Of a stretch of DNA of 64,000 nt, positions 1 to 9,209 are shown in pieces. A program made the translations under genes and the position numbers. The notes under the pieces were generated by a model that saw only the letters and a list, made by a program, of their open reading frames with translations, did no database searches and had not been told where the DNA came from. Source of the stretch: Microbacterium caowuchunii (GTDB taxonomy: Bacteria; Actinomycetota; Actinomycetes; Actinomycetales; Microbacteriaceae); assembly GCF_008727755.1 (NCBI RefSeq), contig NZ_CP044231.1:1426001-1490000 (forward strand), read 5' to 3'. Each line of letters opens with the position of its first letter. The first letter of the stretch is position 1.

Positions 1-1
1 C

Positions 2-26
2 GGACCGTACTTTATGGATGCGGTCC
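2..26. promoter_or_regulatory. Candidate TetR operator (inverted repeat)
   Basis: A 25-bp imperfect palindrome with perfect 6-bp arms (GGACCG at 2-7, CGGTCC at 21-26) lies about 57 bp before the TetR-family start codon. TetR regulators commonly autoregulate from such sites and often control a divergent gene, here outside the window on the left. The assignment is inference from position and symmetry only. Confidence 0.4.
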
Positions 27-82
27 AACAAATCGAGTCTAGGGGTCCTCAGGGGGTGTCGGCCGCTCCGTAAGCTGGGTGC

Positions 83-640
83 GTGTCCGCATCCGCCCGC
101 CCCGGTCGTCCGCGCGCCTCCTCGCGTGAGACGATCGCCGAGGCCGCCAGCGAACTGTTCCTGGAGCAGGGTTACGACGCGACCTCCATCGCCGACATCA
201 CCCGTCGCGCCGGCGTCTCTCGTTCCAGCTTCTTCAACTACTTCGCCGGCAAGGTCGACGTGCTCTGGACCCGCTTCGACGAGCGGATCCGGGTGGCGGA
301 GGACCTGCTCCGCACGCCGGAGGTGACGGTCCGCGACGCGCTGTCCGCCCTCGCGGACGGTCTCGTCCCGGACACGCTCGCCCTCGCGATCACGAACGCG
401 GAGGCCATGGGGGTCGCCGCCGAGCTCGCCCGCGACCGGGCCCTCCGGCAGGCCCGCCTGCAGAACGCCGTGGCCGAACGCCTCCGTGCCGAAGGAACAT
501 CGTCCCTGGAGTCCGAGGTGCGGGGAGCGGCCTATGCCGCGGCGGTGCTGGCCGCCGTCTGGGCCTGGGCGGACAGGACGGGTGACGACACCTCGCTGGA
601 GGGGGTTCTCGCCGACGCCCTCGAGCTCGCCGCGCGCTGA
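83..640 (+). CDS. TetR/AcrR family transcriptional regulator
   Basis: A 185-residue protein with a TetR N-terminal DNA-binding domain: after a basic leader comes a helix-turn-helix at residues 34-54 (TSIADITRRAGVSRSSFFNY), followed by the typical aromatic/lysine turn and an all-helical, Ala-rich ligand-binding region to the C-terminus. It probably represses its own promoter and a neighbouring gene to the left, and dissociates on binding an unknown ligand. The start is GTG. Length is normal for the family. The ligand and regulon cannot be read from the sequence. It stands alone, about 95 bp before ffh, and is not obviously co-transcribed with it. Confidence 0.85.
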   Translation: MSASARPGRPRASSRETIAEAASELFLEQGYDATSIADITRRAGVSRSSFFNYFAGKVDVLWTRFDERIRVAEDLLRTPEVTVRDALSALADGLVPDTLALAITNAEAMGVAAELARDRALRQARLQNAVAERLRAEGTSSLESEVRGAAYAAAVLAAVWAWADRTGDDTSLEGVLADALELAAR

Positions 641-720
641 CCGGCGGGATCCGCGCGCGTTCGCCGGACCCGCCGACGGCGCATCGGCGGGGATGCCCCG
701 GACTCGTCCGCCGCTCAGCG

Positions 721-726
721 TAGAAT
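721..726 (+). promoter_or_regulatory. Candidate -10 box of ffh (TAGAAT)
   Basis: TAGAAT ends 9 nt before the ffh ATG, so transcription would start within a few bases of the start codon. No convincing -35 or Shine-Dalgarno sequence accompanies it. The same hexamer and spacing occur before the gene at 21566. Confidence 0.45.
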
Positions 727-735
727 CGGGGAATC

Positions 736-2283
736 ATGGCGACTTTCGGCACTCTCTCCGACCGGCTCACCGAGACCTTCCGCAATCTGCGCACGAAGGG
801 CAAGCTCACCGCGGCGGACGTGGACGGCACCGTCCGCGAGATCCGCCGCGCGCTGTTGGACGCGGATGTCGCCCTTCCGGTCGTGAAGGAGTTCACCGGC
901 AAGGTCCGTGAGCGGGCGCTGGGCGACGAGGTCAACCGTGCACTCAACCCGGCCCAGCAGGTCGTGCAGATCGTCAACGAGGAGCTGGTGGCGATCCTCG
1001 GCGGGGAGCAGCGGCGTCTGCGGTTCGCGAAGACGCCCCCGACGGTGATCATGCTCGCGGGCCTCCAGGGATCCGGGAAGACGACGTTCGCCGGCAAGCT
1101 CGCCCGGCTGCTCGAGAAGGAGGGGCACACGCCCCTGCTCATCGCGGCGGACCTCCAGCGCCCGAACGCGGTCAACCAGCTCCAGGTCGTCGCCGAGCGC
1201 GCCGGCGCGGCCGTGTACGCCCCGGAGCCCGGCAACGGTGTCGGCGACCCGGTCAAGGTCGCGCGCGACGGCGTCGAGTACGCCAAGCGCCAGTTGCACG
1301 ACATCGTCATCATCGACACGGCCGGACGGCTCGGCGTCGATGAGGAGCTCATGAAGCAGGCCGCCGACATCCGGCGCGCCACGGACCCCGACGAGGTCCT
1401 CTTCGTCATCGACGCGATGATCGGTCAGGACGCCGTGAACACCGCCAAGGCGTTCCAGGAGGGCGTCGACTTCACCGGAGTCGTGCTCTCCAAACTCGAC
1501 GGCGACGCGCGCGGTGGTGCCGCGCTGTCGGTGGCATCCGTCACCGGCCGTCCCATCATCTACGCCTCCACCGGCGAGGGCCTGGAGGATCTCGAGCCCT
1601 TCCACCCGGACCGCATGGCCAGCCGCATCCTCGATCTCGGTGACATCCTCACCCTGATCGAGCAGGCGCAGCAGGCGTTCGACGAGACCGAAGCCATGAA
1701 GATGGCGGAGAAGCTCGCGACGGAGCAGTTCACGCTGGAGGACTTCCTCGAGCAGCTGCAGCAGATGAAGAAGATGGGCTCGATGAAGAAGATGCTCGGG
1801 ATGCTCCCGGGCATGGGCCAGATGAAACAGCAGCTCGACGGTTTCGACGAGCGCGAGATCGACCGCACCGAGGCGATCATCCGTTCGATGACGCCGGGGG
1901 AGCGCCGCAACCCGAAGATCCTGAACGGATCCCGTCGCCTGCGCATCGCGAAGGGCTCCGGGATGACGGTCACCGACGTCAACCAGCTGGTCCAGCGCTT
2001 CGAGCAGGCGGCGAAGATGATGAAGACCGTCGCGCGCGGCGGCGTGCCCAACATCCCCGGCATGGGGTCGATGGGCCGTCCGGGCGCGTCCAGCAAGCGC
2101 GGCAAGCAGCAGAAGGCGAAGGGCTCGCGGTCGGGCAACCCCGCCAAGCGCGCGGCGGAGAACGCCGGTGCCGCCGCGGAGGCGGCCACCCCCACCGGGT
2201 CCGGCTTCGGGCTCGGCGGCGCACAGAAGGCGCCGAGTGCGGCGGACCTCGCCGAGCTGCAGAAGATGCTCGGCAAGGGCTGA
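736..2283 (+). CDS. ffh: Signal recognition particle protein Ffh (SRP54)
   Basis: The SRP GTPase that binds signal sequences and the SRP RNA and delivers ribosome-nascent chains to FtsY at the membrane. The 515-residue sequence shows the N helical bundle, the G domain with P-loop GLQGSGKTT (residues 109-117), DTAGR, and SKLDGDARGGA, then a methionine-rich M domain (repeated KKMGSMKKMLGMLPGMGQM-like stretch) and a basic, low-complexity tail. The tail after the M domain is longer than in E. coli and is Gly/Ala/Lys-rich. It is convergent with the ligase gene that follows, 17 bp apart. Confidence 0.98.
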   Translation: MATFGTLSDRLTETFRNLRTKGKLTAADVDGTVREIRRALLDADVALPVVKEFTGKVRERALGDEVNRALNPAQQVVQIVNEELVAILGGEQRRLRFAKTPPTVIMLAGLQGSGKTTFAGKLARLLEKEGHTPLLIAADLQRPNAVNQLQVVAERAGAAVYAPEPGNGVGDPVKVARDGVEYAKRQLHDIVIIDTAGRLGVDEELMKQAADIRRATDPDEVLFVIDAMIGQDAVNTAKAFQEGVDFTGVVLSKLDGDARGGAALSVASVTGRPIIYASTGEGLEDLEPFHPDRMASRILDLGDILTLIEQAQQAFDETEAMKMAEKLATEQFTLEDFLEQLQQMKKMGSMKKMLGMLPGMGQMKQQLDGFDEREIDRTEAIIRSMTPGERRNPKILNGSRRLRIAKGSGMTVTDVNQLVQRFEQAAKMMKTVARGGVPNIPGMGSMGRPGASSKRGKQQKAKGSRSGNPAKRAAENAGAAAEAATPTGSGFGLGGAQKAPSAADLAELQKMLGKG

Positions 2284-2300
2284 GAGCCGCGCGGAGCGGA

Positions 2301-3458
2301 TCAGAGCGCGTTCAGGGGCTCCCGGCGGCTGGGACCGGCGCGGAACTCGCGGATGAGGTGGGCGACCACCGCACGCAGGTCCCCGTCGGCGGCGCTGGCC
2401 ACCGCGAGCTGTCGCTCATAGCTGGCACCCTGGGACAGGATCGACTGCAGACCCGCGAACTCGCCGGCGCACTTGAGCTCGTCAGCGGTCTCGGAGAGCC
2501 GATCGATCGTCTCGCGGAGGTGCTCGGCGACGGGCTCCTGTCGCCCGGAACGGTCGACGATCACCTCGGCGTCCATCCCGTAGCGCGCCGCACGCCACTT
2601 GTTCTCCCGGACGAACCACGGCTGGAGGACCGCGAGGTCCTCGCCGTCGTCCAGTCGCCGGGAGAAGTCCTCGACGAGGACCTGGGTCAGGGCGGCGACC
2701 GCGGCGAGCTCGGGGAGGGTCGACATCCCGTCGCAGGCGCGTATCTCGATCGTCCCCCATTTCGGAGCCGGCCGGATGTCCCAGCGCACCTCGGTCGCAT
2801 CGGCCATCACGCCGGTGCGCACCATGTCCTCGAGGTACCCCTCGTATCCCGCCCAGTCGGACAACTGCCACGGGAGGCCGGCGGTGGGCAGCTGCTGGAA
2901 GACCAGGGACCGGTTCGACGCGTAGCCGGTTCGCTCGCCCGCCCAGAAGGGGCTGGACGCGGACAGTGCCTGCAGGTGCGGCAGGTACGCCGACAGCGCG
3001 CCGATGAGGGGGAACACCTTCGTGACGTCCTCGACGCCGATGTGCACGTGGATGCCCCAGATCATCATGTTGCGTCCCCACCACTGGGTGCGCTCGATGA
3101 GGGAGTGGTACCGGGTCTTGTCGGTCACCCTCTGGTCGTACCACTGCGCGAACGGATGGCTTCCTGCGCAGAGCAGCTCGATGCCGGCCGGGTCGGTGGC
3201 CGTGCGCACCGCCGAGATCGCGTCGGCGATGTCGTCGATCGCCGCCTCCACCGTGTCGCCGACGCCGCTGGTCAGCTCGATGGTGTTGGTGAGGAGCTCG
3301 CCCGTGACGGTGAACCGTTCCGGTGCGGTGTGCTCGGAGAGGGACTCGATCACCTCGGGTGCCCGGGGGACGAGATCACCGGTGGCGCCGTCGGCGAGCA
3401 TGAGTTCCCATTCCACCCCGACGGTCGAGCGGCGGGAGGGAGCGAAGTTGACCGTCAC
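2301..3458 (-). CDS. YbdK-family glutamate-cysteine ligase (carboxylate-amine ligase)
   Basis: A GCS2-family ATP-dependent carboxylate-amine ligase, 385 residues from the chosen GTG. Family hallmarks are TVGVEWEL near the N-terminus (the GxExE-like glutamate-binding segment), GIHVHIGV in the middle, and [15 protein letters not shown]. Members make gamma-glutamylcysteine in vitro; in actinobacteria relatives serve low-molecular-weight thiol or unknown ligations, so the true substrate is open. I prefer the GTG at 3458 because family similarity begins just after it; an ATG 17 codons upstream (3509) would add an unconserved leader. It is divergent from the rpsP operon. Confidence 0.85.
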   Translation of the reverse strand: MTVNFAPSRRSTVGVEWELMLADGATGDLVPRAPEVIESLSEHTAPERFTVTGELLTNTIELTSGVGDTVEAAIDDIADAISAVRTATDPAGIELLCAGSHPFAQWYDQRVTDKTRYHSLIERTQWWGRNMMIWGIHVHIGVEDVTKVFPLIGALSAYLPHLQALSASSPFWAGERTGYASNRSLVFQQLPTAGLPWQLSDWAGYEGYLEDMVRTGVMADATEVRWDIRPAPKWGTIEIRACDGMSTLPELAAVAALTQVLVEDFSRRLDDGEDLAVLQPWFVRENKWRAARYGMDAEVIVDRSGRQEPVAEHLRETIDRLSETADELKCAGEFAGLQSILSQGASYERQLAVASAADGDLRAVVAHLIREFRAGPSRREPLNAL

Positions 3459-3642
3459 AGGCCCAAGTCTGACACGCGGCACCGGTTGGTTCGCGGCATC
3501 CCCGATCATCTGGCAAAATAGGACGCTGGATCATCGTCCGACCCTCTATCCGATGAGATCCGCCCCTACAGAGCTTCCGCCGGGTGTGCACCCCACGCTC
3601 CAGGCGCCTGGTTCGACCACCTTCCACACATTCAGGAGAATC

Positions 3643-4056
3643 GTGGCTGTCAAGATCCGTCTCAAGCGTCTCGGCAAGATCCGTGCGCCGTACTACCGCA
3701 TCGTCGTCGCCGACTCGCGCACCAAGCGCGATGGTCGTGTCATCGAGGAGATCGGCAAGTACCACCCCACCGAGAACCCGTCCTTCATCGAGGTCGACTC
3801 GGACCGTGCGCAGTACTGGCTCGGCGTCGGCGCACAGCCGACCGAGCAGGTCCGCGCGCTGCTCAAGCTCACCGGTGACTGGGGCCGCTACAAGGGCGAC
3901 GCCAACGCCGTCAGCACCGTGAAGGTCGCTGAGCCCAAGGCTCCGTTCGAGGTCGACTCCGCCAAGAAGTCGGTCGTCAAGCCCAAGGCCGAGAAGAAGG
4001 CCGACGCCCCCGCAGCCGAGGCCCCGGCCGAGGCCGCTGAGAGCACCGAGGCGTAA
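3643..4056 (+). CDS. rpsP: 30S ribosomal protein S16
   Basis: Small-subunit ribosomal protein S16, 137 residues. The conserved core ([20 protein letters not shown] at residues 3-22, then the EIGKYHP segment) is followed by a long Ala/Glu/Lys-rich tail from about residue 95, a common extension in actinobacteria. The GTG start at 3643 has AGGAGA eight bases upstream. It heads a tight cluster with khpA, rimM and trmD (5-bp gap, 1-nt overlap, 1-bp gap), the usual arrangement linking ribosome assembly with tRNA modification. About 180 bp of leader precedes it, in which I see no obvious regulatory RNA. Confidence 0.98.
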   Translation: MAVKIRLKRLGKIRAPYYRIVVADSRTKRDGRVIEEIGKYHPTENPSFIEVDSDRAQYWLGVGAQPTEQVRALLKLTGDWGRYKGDANAVSTVKVAEPKAPFEVDSAKKSVVKPKAEKKADAPAAEAPAEAAESTEA

Positions 4057-4061
4057 CCGTC

Positions 4062-4292
4062 GTGCTTGCCGCCGCGCTCGAGCACGTCGTCAAGGGGATC
4101 GTCGATCACCCTGACGCCGTGCGTATCGTCTCGTCCACGTCGCCCCGCGGCGACGTGCTCGAGGTGCACGTGCACCCCGATGACCGGGGTCGCGTGATCG
4201 GGCGCGGCGGCCGCACCGCCAAATCCCTGCGGACCGTGGTGAGTGCTCTCGCCGACGGGTCCCGCGTGCGCGTCGACGTCGCCGACGACTGA
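4062..4292 (+). CDS. khpA: KH-domain RNA-binding protein KhpA (YlqC)
   Basis: A 76-residue single KH-domain protein. The RNA-binding loop appears as RVIGRGGRTAKSLRTVV (residues 44-60). In Gram-positive bacteria KhpA forms a complex with KhpB/Jag and influences cell size and RNA biology; that role is from family knowledge. The GTG start lies 5 bp after rpsP, and the stop overlaps the rimM start by one base (TGATG), so translation is probably coupled. Confidence 0.95.
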   Translation: MLAAALEHVVKGIVDHPDAVRIVSSTSPRGDVLEVHVHPDDRGRVIGRGGRTAKSLRTVVSALADGSRVRVDVADD

Positions 4293-4939
4293 TGAGCGAA
4301 GAATCGTCCGAGCGGGCGAGGGCCTCTGCGCGCCCTCCGCACCCGGCCAAGACCCAGCTCCGCGTCGGCCGCCTCGTGAAGGCGCACGGTCTGAAGGGCG
4401 CTCTGAAGGTAGAGCTGTACACCGATGACCCCGACGGCCGCTTCCACACCGGTGCGGTCTTCACCCTGCAGGTGCCGGATTCCTCGCCGTGGTTCGGCAA
4501 GACCGTCACCGTGCGCGAGTTCAAATGGATGAACTCCCATCCCGTCGTCTTCCTCGAGGGCATCGAGGACCGCGAGGGGGCCGAGTCGCTCGTGCGCGCC
4601 ATCCTGTGGATCGACCAGGACGCGGACGCCGAGTCTGCCGAGGAGGATGCCTGGTTCGACCACCAGCTGGTGGGTCTCAGCGTCATCCGTGACGGTGCCG
4701 TCGTCGGCCGCGTGGCCCGCGTCGACCACATGCCCGCCCAGGACCTCCTCATCGTCGACACCGGCGATGACAACGAGGTGCTCGTGCCGTTCGTTAAGGC
4801 GATCGTCCCGGAGGTCGACATCCGCGGCGGCCGAGTGGTCGTCACGCCTCCGGCAGGTCTCTTCGAGGAACTCCCGGCAGACGAGCCGACGGCGCCCGCG
4901 CCGCTCTCGGACGCCGCTCCGGCCACCGACGAGGACTGA
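4292..4939 (+). CDS. rimM: Ribosome maturation factor RimM
   Basis: 16S rRNA processing factor that binds S19 and assists 30S head assembly. The 215-residue protein has the N-terminal RimM domain ([20 protein letters not shown], around residues 26-45) and the C-terminal PRC-barrel ([19 protein letters not shown] through [14 protein letters not shown]). An Asp/Ala-rich 30-residue tail is extra relative to E. coli. Starts with ATG overlapping the khpA stop by one base. Confidence 0.97.
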   Translation: MSEESSERARASARPPHPAKTQLRVGRLVKAHGLKGALKVELYTDDPDGRFHTGAVFTLQVPDSSPWFGKTVTVREFKWMNSHPVVFLEGIEDREGAESLVRAILWIDQDADAESAEEDAWFDHQLVGLSVIRDGAVVGRVARVDHMPAQDLLIVDTGDDNEVLVPFVKAIVPEVDIRGGRVVVTPPAGLFEELPADEPTAPAPLSDAAPATDED

Positions 4940-4940
4940 C

Positions 4941-5630
4941 GTGCGGATCGACGTCGTCACGATCTTCCCGGCGTTCTTCGACGTCCTCGAGGTCTCGCTG
5001 CTCGGCAAGGCCCGGGGGAGCGGCCTGCTGGACGTGCGCGTGCACGACCTGCGGGACGCCGCGCACGACCGGCACCGTACCGTGGACGACACGCCGTACG
5101 GCGGCGGCGCGGGCATGGTCATGAAGCCGGAGCCCTGGGGCGAGGTCCTCGATGCGATCGCCGCGGATTCGCCGGGGCGCCCGATCTTCGTCTTCCCGTC
5201 GCCCGCGGGGGAGCGGTTCACCCAGGCCACGGCCCGGGAGTGGTCGACCGCGGACCACCTCGTGTTCGGATGTGGGCGGTACGAAGGGATCGACGAGCGC
5301 GTCTTCGAATACGCTGCGACCCTCGGCGACGTTCGTCTCGTGAGTCTCGGCGATTATGTGCTCAACGGCGGCGAGGTCGCGGCGATGGCCATGATCGAGG
5401 CCGTCGGCCGGCTCATCCCCGGCGTCGTCGGCAATCCGGCCAGCCTGGTCGAGGAGTCCCACGAGGATGGCCTCCTCGAGTACCCCTCGTACACCAAGCC
5501 CGCGTCCTGGCGCGGCTACGACGTGCCCGATGTGCTCCTCAGCGGGCACCACGGACGCGTCGCCGAATGGCGCCGCGCGCAGCAGATCGAGCGCACCCGG
5601 GAACGGCGCCCCGACCTTCTGGCCGACTGA
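4941..5630 (+). CDS. trmD: tRNA (guanine37-N1)-methyltransferase TrmD
   Basis: Uses S-adenosylmethionine to make m1G37 in tRNAs that read CNN codons, preventing +1 frameshifts. The 229-residue protein starts at GTG ([15 protein letters not shown]), one base after the rimM stop. The SPOUT trefoil-knot signature is visible in [14 protein letters not shown] and [20 protein letters not shown], and the flexible lid as [16 protein letters not shown]. Length is normal. It ends the rpsP operon and is convergent with map. Confidence 0.97.
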   Translation: MRIDVVTIFPAFFDVLEVSLLGKARGSGLLDVRVHDLRDAAHDRHRTVDDTPYGGGAGMVMKPEPWGEVLDAIAADSPGRPIFVFPSPAGERFTQATAREWSTADHLVFGCGRYEGIDERVFEYAATLGDVRLVSLGDYVLNGGEVAAMAMIEAVGRLIPGVVGNPASLVEESHEDGLLEYPSYTKPASWRGYDVPDVLLSGHHGRVAEWRRAQQIERTRERRPDLLAD

Positions 5631-5666
5631 AGTTCGCCGGTCGGGCGCGGGGCGCCCTCCGCAGAG

Positions 5667-6449
5667 TCAGTCGACGCCGAGGAACGAACGGTCGGTCAGC
5701 ACGATCGGGCCGTCCGCCGTCATCGCGATGGTGTGCTCGGAATGAGCACCGCGGGATCCGTCGGCGCTGCGCAGGGTCCACCCGTCCGGATCCGTGACGA
5801 GCTTGTCGGTCGTCGCGAGGAACCAGGGCTCGAGCGCCACGACGAGACCGGCGCGCAGCGGGTACCCGCGTCCCGCCTTCCCGTCGTTGGGCACGTGCGG
5901 GTCGCCGTGCATGATCCGTCCGACGCCGTGCCCGCCGAAGTCGGTGTTGATCGAATAGCCCTCGCCGTGCGCCACCTGTGCCACGGCCGCCGAGATGTCA
6001 CCGATCCGGTTTCCGACCTGGGCGGCCGCGATCGCCGCGTCCAGGGCGCGCTCGGTCGTCTCGATCAGGCGGAGGTCCTCGTCACGCGGCGTGCCGACGA
6101 CGAAGGACACCGCCGAGTCGGCGACCCAGCCGTTCACCGACACCGCGAAGTCCAGAGAGACGAGGTCGCCGTCGCGGAGCGCGTAGTCGTGGGGGAGACC
6201 GTGCAGCACGGCATCGTTGATGGACGTGCAGATGACCTTGCCGAACGGGCTCGCTCCGAAGGACGGGTGGTAGTCGATGTAGCAGGACTCGGCGCCCGCC
6301 TTGCGGATCATCTCGTGTGCCCGGCGGTCGATGGCGAGGAGGTTCGTCCCCACCTTCGTCTCGTCCCGCAGGGTGGCGAGCACCTCGGCGACGAAACGGC
6401 CGGCCGGCCGCATCTCCTCGATCTCGGCGGGTGTGCGAAGTTCGATCAT
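5667..6449 (-). CDS. map: Type I methionine aminopeptidase
   Basis: Removes the initiator methionine from nascent proteins. The 260-residue pita-bread fold carries the five metal ligands of the family: Asp in LVSLDFAVSVNGWVADS (two), His in GHGVGRIMHGDPH, Glu in VALEPW and Glu in HSEHTIAMT. The ATG at 6449 is preceded by GAAGGAGC. There is no N-terminal zinc-finger or SH3-binding extension, so this is the short (type Ia) form; actinobacteria often have a second, longer one elsewhere. Confidence 0.96.
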   Translation of the reverse strand: MIELRTPAEIEEMRPAGRFVAEVLATLRDETKVGTNLLAIDRRAHEMIRKAGAESCYIDYHPSFGASPFGKVICTSINDAVLHGLPHDYALRDGDLVSLDFAVSVNGWVADSAVSFVVGTPRDEDLRLIETTERALDAAIAAAQVGNRIGDISAAVAQVAHGEGYSINTDFGGHGVGRIMHGDPHVPNDGKAGRGYPLRAGLVVALEPWFLATTDKLVTDPDGWTLRSADGSRGAHSEHTIAMTADGPIVLTDRSFLGVD

Positions 6450-6584
6450 GGTGCTCCTTCGATGTCCCTTCCATTGTCGCGGATGTCGTGGCGTGATCGG
6501 CGCGCCCCGCGCCCGGCTGGGTGATCCCGGTGAGTGCGCGGCACGCGCCCCCGCGGACGGTCGACGCCGCGTACCATCGCAAGC

Positions 6585-7088
6585 ATGTGGCTGAGACGCG
6601 CGATCTACCGGTGGCTGTTCCCCGCTGCCGTGCTGCTGCCGCTCTGGCTCTTCGTGGGCTGGGGGGTGTTCAACGCCGGCGGCTGGGCGTTCCTCTGGGT
6701 CCTGTTCCTCGCGATCCCCTCGGTGTTCCTCGGGCAGCTCGCGTTGACGGTCCTCACCCGGATGCGTCCGAGCGTGCGGGCCCTCCGTGCCGTCTCCTGG
6801 TGGGACGTGCTCGGATACGGGGTCTGGCACGCGCTGACGATCGCGCTCGGTTTCTACGTCGCCGCCTGGTGGGCGCCCGTGATGGTGGTCACCGTGCTGG
6901 TCGGCATCGCCCTCGTCTGGTTGCAGTTGCGTCAGCTCTGGCAGGAAGCGCGTCCGGCGGACGTCGTCCTGCACGCGTCGAACGGTGCCGCCTACATCCC
7001 GCCCATGCCCGATCGGCAGCGCAGCGCCGCCGGCGACGACCCGCAGAGCGTCATCATCGTGGAGGAGACGACCCGGCCGGAGCGGTGA
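6585..7088 (+). CDS. Conserved membrane protein, unknown function
   Basis: A 167-residue integral membrane protein with two hydrophobic segments in residues 10-60 and two more in about 85-130, followed by a hydrophilic, probably cytosolic C-terminus. No catalytic motif is recognised. The ATG at 6585 is chosen because hydrophobic coding begins right after it; an in-frame ATG at 6534 would add 17 Arg/Pro-rich residues without support. It lies between map (divergent) and rplS. Confidence 0.7.
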   Translation: MWLRRAIYRWLFPAAVLLPLWLFVGWGVFNAGGWAFLWVLFLAIPSVFLGQLALTVLTRMRPSVRALRAVSWWDVLGYGVWHALTIALGFYVAAWWAPVMVVTVLVGIALVWLQLRQLWQEARPADVVLHASNGAAYIPPMPDRQRSAAGDDPQSVIIVEETTRPER

Positions 7089-7092
7089 CGTT

Positions 7093-7121
7093 TTGGCTGC
7101 GCCGCGCGAACGTGGCAGAAT
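7093..7121 (+). promoter_or_regulatory. Candidate promoter of rplS
   Basis: TTGGCT (7093-7098) and CAGAAT (7116-7121) are separated by 17 bp, close to the vegetative consensus. Transcription would begin near 7128 and leave a leader of roughly 125 nt before rplS. Confidence 0.55.
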
Positions 7122-7128
7122 GATTGTT

Positions 7129-7254
7129 TGTGCCCTGACCGGCTCTGCCTCAGGGGAGTCCGTCGCCCGCATGCGGGCGGCACGGGTACCACCTCCACTT
7201 CATGAACACCAATTTTGCTGCCGACCTGTGGCGGTTGCAGGAAGAGATCCAGAC
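7129..7254 (+). other. rplS 5' leader with GC-rich palindrome
   Basis: The untranslated region before rplS contains a 16-bp self-complementary element at 7164-7179 (CGCCCGC-AT-GCGGGCG) and a CACCTCCAC stretch at about 7191-7199 that resembles an anti-Shine-Dalgarno sequence. L19 autoregulatory leaders are known in other phyla; whether this leader is one is inference. A short open frame begins with ATG at 7202 and overlaps the rplS start, but it has no ribosome binding site. Confidence 0.3.
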
Positions 7255-7602
7255 ATGCAGATCCTCGACTTCGTCGACGCGGCATCGCTCCGCTCCGACA
7301 TCCCGGCGTTCGGTCCCGGTGACACCGTCAAGGTGCACGTGAACATCACCGAGGGCAGCCGCTCCCGTATCCAGGTCTTCCAGGGTGTCGTCATCGGCCG
7401 CCAGGGCGACGGCGTGCGCGAGACCTTCACGGTTCGCAAGATCAGCTTCCAGGTCGGCGTGGAGCGTACCTTCCCGGTTCACTCCCCGGTCATCGACCAC
7501 ATCGAGGTCGTCACCCGCGGTGACGTGCGTCGCGCGAAGCTCTACTACCTGCGCAACCTCCGTGGCAAGAAGGCCAAGATCAAGGAGAAGCGCGACAACT
7601 GA
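7255..7602 (+). CDS. rplS: 50S ribosomal protein L19
   Basis: Large-subunit protein L19 at the 30S-50S interface, 115 residues, normal length. The conserved [20 protein letters not shown] and [20 protein letters not shown] segments are plain. The ATG at 7255 is preceded by GGAAGAG. It is monocistronic in appearance: it has its own promoter and a strong terminator immediately downstream, then lepB. Confidence 0.98.
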   Translation: MQILDFVDAASLRSDIPAFGPGDTVKVHVNITEGSRSRIQVFQGVVIGRQGDGVRETFTVRKISFQVGVERTFPVHSPVIDHIEVVTRGDVRRAKLYYLRNLRGKKAKIKEKRDN

Positions 7603-7615
7603 GTCGTCTCCCGTG

Positions 7616-7646
7616 AAACCCCCGGTGCATCGCGCACCGGGGGTTT
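7616..7646 (+). terminator. Intrinsic terminator of rplS
   Basis: A perfect 13-bp stem (7616-7628 with 7634-7646), 5-nt loop and a T-rich 3' end lies 14 bp after the rplS stop codon. It is a textbook rho-independent terminator; the A/T ends of the stem make it usable on both strands. Confidence 0.88.
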
Positions 7647-7745
7647 CGTCGTCGCATGCCGGCTCCCGTGCGGTCACACGCGATCCCGAGGCACGGTGTG
7701 CGACCCTAGAGACCGGCGCGAAGCGCCCCGCACCGAAGGACCCCC

Positions 7746-8510
7746 ATGACCAGCGACAGCGCGACCCCCGACGTCTCCATTCCTGGGGCACCGCGACCGC
7801 GGACACGACGCCGGGGCGCGGCGATCTTCCTGCGGGACGTCCTGGTCATCGTGCTGGTCGCCCTCGCGGTGTCCTTCCTGGTGAAGACCTTCCTGGTGCG
7901 CTCGTTCTACATCCCTTCGGCGTCGATGGAGCAGACGCTCATGGTCAAGGACCAGATCCTCGTCGACGAGCTGACGCCGCGCTTCGGCGGCTACGAGCGC
8001 GGGGACGTGGTGGTGTTCCGCGACCCCGGCGGATGGCTCGGCACGAGCACGGAGACCCCGTCGCGCGGCCCTGTGGTGGACGCCGTGGAGTGGGTGCTTT
8101 CGCTCGTGGGACTCGCGGCTCCGGACAGCGATGATCACCTCATCAAACGCATCGTCGGTCTGCCGGGCGACCATGTGGTCTGCTGCAACGACCTCGGCCA
8201 GCTCACGATCAACGGCACGCCGGTGGACGAGACCCCCTACCTCGAACTGCCCGAGCCCGGCGCCCCCGCGTCGGCGGTCGGCTTCGACGTGGTCGTCCCG
8301 GAGGACTCCCTCTGGATGATGGGGGACAACCGCTACCGGTCGAAGGACTCCCGTTACAACCAGGACCAGCCCGGGAAGGGCTTCGTGCCGATGGAGAACC
8401 TCGTCGGCCGCGCCTTCCTGATCACCTGGCCCTTCGACCGGTTCGGGTCGATCGACTCCCACCACGAGCTCTTCTCGACCGTCCCGGATACCGAAGAGGC
8501 CTCGCGGTGA
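7746..8510 (+). CDS. lepB: Signal peptidase I
   Basis: Membrane-bound Ser/Lys protease that cleaves signal peptides. The 254-residue protein has a cytosolic N-terminus, one membrane segment at about residues 32-51, the catalytic Ser60 in YIPSASMEQT and the general-base Lys134 in HLIKRIVGLPGD, plus the GDNR box (WMMGDNRYRSKDSR). The ATG is 6 bases after GAAGGAC. Its stop overlaps the rnhB start by four bases (GTGA), so the two are translationally coupled. Confidence 0.97.
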   Translation: MTSDSATPDVSIPGAPRPRTRRRGAAIFLRDVLVIVLVALAVSFLVKTFLVRSFYIPSASMEQTLMVKDQILVDELTPRFGGYERGDVVVFRDPGGWLGTSTETPSRGPVVDAVEWVLSLVGLAAPDSDDHLIKRIVGLPGDHVVCCNDLGQLTINGTPVDETPYLELPEPGAPASAVGFDVVVPEDSLWMMGDNRYRSKDSRYNQDQPGKGFVPMENLVGRAFLITWPFDRFGSIDSHHELFSTVPDTEEASR

Positions 8511-9166
8511 CGCCGGTCGCGCCGACCCTCCGCGTGGAGCGGGCGCTGTGGGCGGAGGGACGCATCGTCATCGCCTGCGACGAAGTGGGGCGTGGCGCCC
8601 TCGCCGGACCGGTGACGATCGGGGCGACCGTGATGGCGCCACGATCGGGAAGGCCCCGCGTCCCGGAGGGTCTGCGGGACTCGAAGCTCATCCCCGAGGC
8701 GCGCCGGGTCGAGGTCGCGGAGCGCGCGGCCGCGTGGGTGGATGCGTCCGCCCTCGGCTGGGCGACATCCGCCGAGATCGATGAGGTCGGGATCATCCGG
8801 GCGCTGGGACGCGCCGCTCATCGGGCCATCGCAGGGCTCCGCGGTCAGGGGGTGCCCATCGCGGACGCCATCGTCCTACTCGACGGGAACCACGACTACA
8901 TCAGTCCGGCAGGTCCTCTCGAGTGCGCCGTGCGGCCGATCGTGAAGGGCGACCGTGACTGCGCGAGCGCGGCGGCCGCATCCGTCCTCGCGAAGGTCGC
9001 CCGCGACTCGCTGATGGTCGACCTGCACGAGAGCGCACCCGTGTATGTCTGGGACCGGAACAAGGGATACGCCAGTTCCGCGCACCGTGCGGCGATCCTC
9101 GAACACGGCATGAGCGACCATCACCGGGCGTCGTGGGCGATCCTGGACGCACCCGCGCTGTTCTGA
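8507..9166 (+). CDS. rnhB: Ribonuclease HII
   Basis: Degrades RNA in RNA-DNA hybrids and nicks at single ribonucleotides. The 219-residue protein has the family motif CDEVGRGALAGP, with the first two catalytic acids, then the LLDGNHDY Asp and the later KVARDSLM segment. The GTG start overlaps lepB by 4 nt. The pair lepB-rnhB followed by the DUF2469 gene is a standard actinobacterial order. Confidence 0.96.
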   Translation: MTPVAPTLRVERALWAEGRIVIACDEVGRGALAGPVTIGATVMAPRSGRPRVPEGLRDSKLIPEARRVEVAERAAAWVDASALGWATSAEIDEVGIIRALGRAAHRAIAGLRGQGVPIADAIVLLDGNHDYISPAGPLECAVRPIVKGDRDCASAAAASVLAKVARDSLMVDLHESAPVYVWDRNKGYASSAHRAAILEHGMSDHHRASWAILDAPALF

Positions 9167-9194
9167 GCGTGGTCGCGGAGGCGTCCGTCCGATC

Positions 9195-9200
9195 TAGGAT
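9195..9200 (+). promoter_or_regulatory. Candidate -10 box before the DUF2469 gene (TAGGAT)
   Basis: TAGGAT ends 9 nt before the ATG at 9210. GGAAG directly follows it and could act as a weak ribosome binding site, so either a very short leader or read-through from rnhB would serve the gene. Confidence 0.35.
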
Positions 9201-9209
9201 GGAAGCACC

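Noticed and set aside
7202..7390. Short upstream frame ([17 protein letters not shown]...) overlapping the rplS start
   Set aside because: No ribosome binding site, and the sequence after the overlap is low-complexity; mentioned only as part of the leader.
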